Notes under the pieces: model-generated
Seen by the model: only the letters and a program-made list of their open reading frames with translations
The model's database searches: none
What the model was told of the DNA's origin: nothing
Shown: positions 62,029 through 64,000 of the stretch, piece after piece
How positions within the stretch are numbered: the first letter of the stretch is position 1
Layout of the letters: every line of letters starts with the position of its first letter
Assembly: GCA_036897445.1 (NCBI GenBank)
Contig: JAYMTL010000048.1
Coordinates: 1-64,000, forward strand
Reading direction: 5' to 3'
Length of the DNA: 64,000 bases
Origin: Pelargonium tetragonum
Taxonomy: Eukaryota > Streptophyta > Magnoliopsida > Geraniales > Geraniaceae
Position numbers and translations under genes: made by a program

Positions 62029-62819
62029 ATTCTTGACCAAAAAGGGCTTATTTTTCTTTATATTTTATACAACTCGACTTACTACAGGATATAAAAGGGG
62101 ACTTTCCTGACCCAAAAATGCTTACCAATTTATTAAAAAGTTCTTTACTATATTTTATAGAATAGAAGAAACCCGGTTAACCTTGAGAATGCCTCTAGAA
62201 CCGCTTTGAAGCGATTTGAACCCGCGAAAGAGAAAGTTTTCCTTACCTTAAGCTTCCTATCTTTTATAATTTTTGTTTTATCATAAGCACACTCAAGAAT
62301 ACCCGCTTCAAGCAAACTAAACTTACAACTTTATTTACTGGAAACAAAGAAAGAGTTTAGAAGGCAACTACTTTCTTTATAGCCCTCCACGGCTTCCTTA
62401 GCTAAAACTTTAGGAACAATAGGACTCTTGTTACTAATCAAGTAAATACTTTCGATCTGAAAGAATAAAAAAGGGGTACACGGGTCGGGCAAAACCTTCC
62501 CTTCCTCAGAGTACAATTTTTATTTATCTAACTTATATCTATAAACTAAAAAAAAATATAATACAATAAAAAACAGTAAAGGGGAGAAACTATAACTATT
62601 GTGAATATCTGGGATCTCGACTACTACTATTTTTTTTCTTGAATAGCATTAATAGCAAACTAAAAACTTACTTACCTATCTAAGAGTTATTCTACTTTCT
62701 TCTCTACTTGCTAACAATCCCCATCTGCTCCGTATACAGCCCCCTACGGGGTCAGTCGTCTACAGGTAAGAGTATTCTAATTCGGGTTTTTATATTTATA
62801 ACTAAGAATTTAAGTATTA
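62029..62819. other. Decayed DNA before family R copy 3, no gene
   Basis: No gene is seen. A compact hairpin CCCCTACGGGG lies near 62,742 in a short GC-rich patch, followed by CAGTCGTCTACAGG. The patch is less AT-rich than its surroundings and may belong to the following repeat. Confidence 0.4.
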
Positions 62820-63160
62820 AGAAGAAGTTTAAGTTTAATAAGTCAATACAAATAAGAAGAAATAGGAAAGTCAAGTGTGGGCTATAATGTTAAATAGAGA
62901 TATTCAATACGCCGTATAAAGCCCTCCCTTACCACGTTCCAGTCAGGAAAAGTGACGTACTATCTATAGAATAAGTAATACATTAGCTACACAGTAAGCC
63001 CTGGGAATACTATAAACAGCCATAAGAAGAAGGAACCCAAAGTAAGGTATTAGCTCCCCCAAGATTACAGATATTATAGTTCCTAGGATTAAGATACGGA
63101 ACTTGTAGAGAGTAACAAACGGATAAGGCATAGCTCATAGGAAATTGCACATGGAGTCAA
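62820..63160 (+). repeat. Family R copy 3 (partial)
   Basis: GGAAAGTCA at 62,865-62,873 followed by the block 62,921-62,952 matches 59,137-59,145 and 59,201-59,234 in the same order, with a 56-base against 64-base gap. In the best-matching 18 bases the differences are all C/T or G/A, as expected if both copies were mutated by RIP. The downstream part of the family, including the AGGAGGTAAGC word, is not seen here. The left boundary is uncertain. Confidence 0.45.
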
Positions 63161-63690
63161 AAAGCCTGTACTTTATTATAAAAACAAAAGGAAAAACTTG
63201 AGGGGGGTCCTGGGGAAGAATTCTTGACTAATAAAGGGGGTTTGGGAGACTCTTATCTAAAATCTAAAAGTTTTCATAACGAAAAAGAGATTTACTGGAT
63301 TCACATTCCTGGAATTGACAAGTGTAAGGGTCCTTAATTTCGAATCCTCAAGAAAAGAGACTCCTCTGTGGGGTTTAGGTTAGGAACTTTATAATAAACA
63401 AAGTCAACCTTGTTGTATGGAATATTTTTCTTTAATTGACTTCTTTACTTTTGTTTGTTAAAAATAGCCGAGGCATGAGATTTCTTTAGTAGTACTTGCA
63501 AAATGACATTTGAGTCTAATGCCTAGAAGCTTTCTCAAGGGGGCCTTTGTTACTTCTCCAAGACTCAAAATTTTATAGTAGATCCCTACAAGGTAGCAAA
63601 GCAAATAGAGCTCTAATTGTAAAGAATAACTAAGGAACTCCTAAAATTTCATGTAGAAGAAAGCATCCCTATTCCTTTTTTTAAGCTGTA
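63161..63690. other. Decayed AT-rich DNA, no gene
   Basis: Nothing supportable beyond a six-G run near 63,201 and short T-rich runs. Confidence 0.5.
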
Positions 63691-64000
63691 TTCCTCAACT
63701 CTGGGTTTATCGTTAGAGAGGAAACAAACTAAGGGAGAAATAGGAAAGAGTTTTTTATATCCCTTAGTAGAAGATACCCCCATGTTTCATAAAAGTCTTT
63801 TCTTGGGGTATTTGAAATAGGGGGTACCAGTAGCTATTTAAAAGTCAGTTTTTTCTCCAATCTTATTTTCAAAATATTCTTAGTATTTGTATCTGGCTCT
63901 TATCTTACATAAGTATCCTCGTGAAATGAATTAGAGGGAGAGCCCATATTTGAGTAGCTATAGGGGTTCATAAATACCTTATGAACAAAGCTGTTATATT
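63691..64000 (-). repeat. Family R copy 4, start of a minus-oriented copy cut by the window edge
   Basis: The 24 bases at 63,698-63,721 match 5,451-5,474 with a single C/T difference and lie in the same orientation as copy 1. The following T-rich stretch contains GTATTTGTATCTGGCTCTTA, which resembles GTATTTTGTATCTGTCTTTT at about 5,647 in copy 1. The rest would lie beyond the window. Confidence 0.4.

Larger units (their letters stand above)
1..64000. other. Gene-free AT-rich domain with a RIP signature
   Basis: Seen: about 32% G+C in hand-counted samples, TpA/ApT near 1.5 and (CpA+TpG)/(ApC+GpT) near 0.85, with stop codons crowding all six frames. Remaining G and C sit mostly where CpA-directed mutation cannot reach: G-runs preceded by A and C-runs followed by T, giving frequent patches of the type AGG-CCT. 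Known: RIP in Pezizomycotina converts CpA to TpA on either strand of duplicated DNA and produces gene-poor AT-rich isochores that are usually packed as heterochromatin. Inferred: the whole window is such an isochore, and the host is probably a filamentous ascomycete. An organelle genome is less likely because no conserved organellar gene or rRNA block is visible. Confidence 0.8.

Noticed and set aside
1868-62226. About fourteen scattered T-arm-like words (GGTTCRA on either strand), for example at 1,868, 2,556, 12,446, 28,399, 41,112, 48,108 and 62,215
   Set aside because: A rough base-composition estimate gives about eleven such 7-mers by chance in both strands, and apart from the case near 19,000 none has a matching D-arm, anticodon stem or acceptor stem.
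57360-62750. Possible telomere or subtelomere repeats
   Set aside because: No tandem TTAGGG or a close variant is present on either strand; isolated TTAGGG words are not in arrays.
1-64000. Possibility that this is a mitochondrial or plastid genome rich in spacer
   Set aside because: No conserved rRNA block, no intact tRNA and no organellar protein frame is found in 64 kb, whereas the dinucleotide skew and the transition-only differences between repeats fit nuclear RIP.
1-64000. Frequent short palindromic patches such as GGAGCTCC, GGGCCC and AGGGATCCT
   Set aside because: These look like a dispersed motif, but their spacing is irregular, and they are what remains when CpA and TpG are removed: G survives after A or G, and C survives before T or C.
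1-64000. CRISPR-like or other prokaryotic features, riboswitches, operons
   Set aside because: There are no regularly spaced short repeats and no coding sequence for such elements to belong to.

Overview
The window looks like heterochromatin of a filamentous ascomycete that has been heavily altered by repeat-induced point mutation (RIP). In six hand-counted 60-base lines (starting 10,501; 20,401; 30,001; 30,061; 40,201; 50,161; 360 bases in all) I find 42 TpA against 28 ApT (ratio 1.5), 29 CpA+TpG against 34 ApC+GpT (0.85), and 32% G+C. Both ratios fall on the RIP side of the usual index limits. TAA and TAG fill every frame of both strands: the longest open frame in 64 kb is 127 codons and contains no ATG. 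I recognise no protein gene, no rRNA and no intact tRNA. Assignment to Pezizomycotina is inference from the mutation pattern only; no host gene in the window confirms it.

Layout. From 1 to 5,430 the DNA is featureless AT-rich sequence with two copies of a short conserved word. From 5,431 to about 6,370 lies a T-rich block, one arm of an inverted repeat family. From 6,371 to 17,522 there is decayed DNA with a few G-rich patches and a less mutated island near 15.2-15.4 kb. From 17,523 to 20,355 a 2.83-kb candidate DNA transposon fossil is bounded by perfect 19-bp inverted repeats, with a perfect 18-bp hairpin just inside its right end and a decayed tRNA-like stretch in its interior. From 20,356 to 28,075 there is more decayed DNA with two further copies of the terminal word. 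From 28,076 to 57,208 lies the longest featureless stretch, with only small hairpins, a 12-bp tandem duplication and one less mutated island. The right end (57,209-64,000) is the most structured part: a 19-bp direct repeat 4.8 kb apart, three degenerate copies of a roughly 330-bp tandem unit, and further members of the family seen at 5.4 kb.

Two observations stand out. First, the 16-base transposon-end word occurs seven times; six copies read ATTACATT and one (5,842) reads ATTGCATT, so the six differ from it by the TpG-to-TpA change that RIP makes. Second, the related blocks at 5.4-5.9 kb and 59.2-59.7 kb lie in opposite orientation and show mirrored strand asymmetry (TpG kept and CpA lost in one, the reverse in the other).

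I found no convincing undescribed functional system. The value of the window is as a record of RIP and of old mobile elements. A centromere or another large heterochromatic domain is possible but cannot be decided from the sequence alone.
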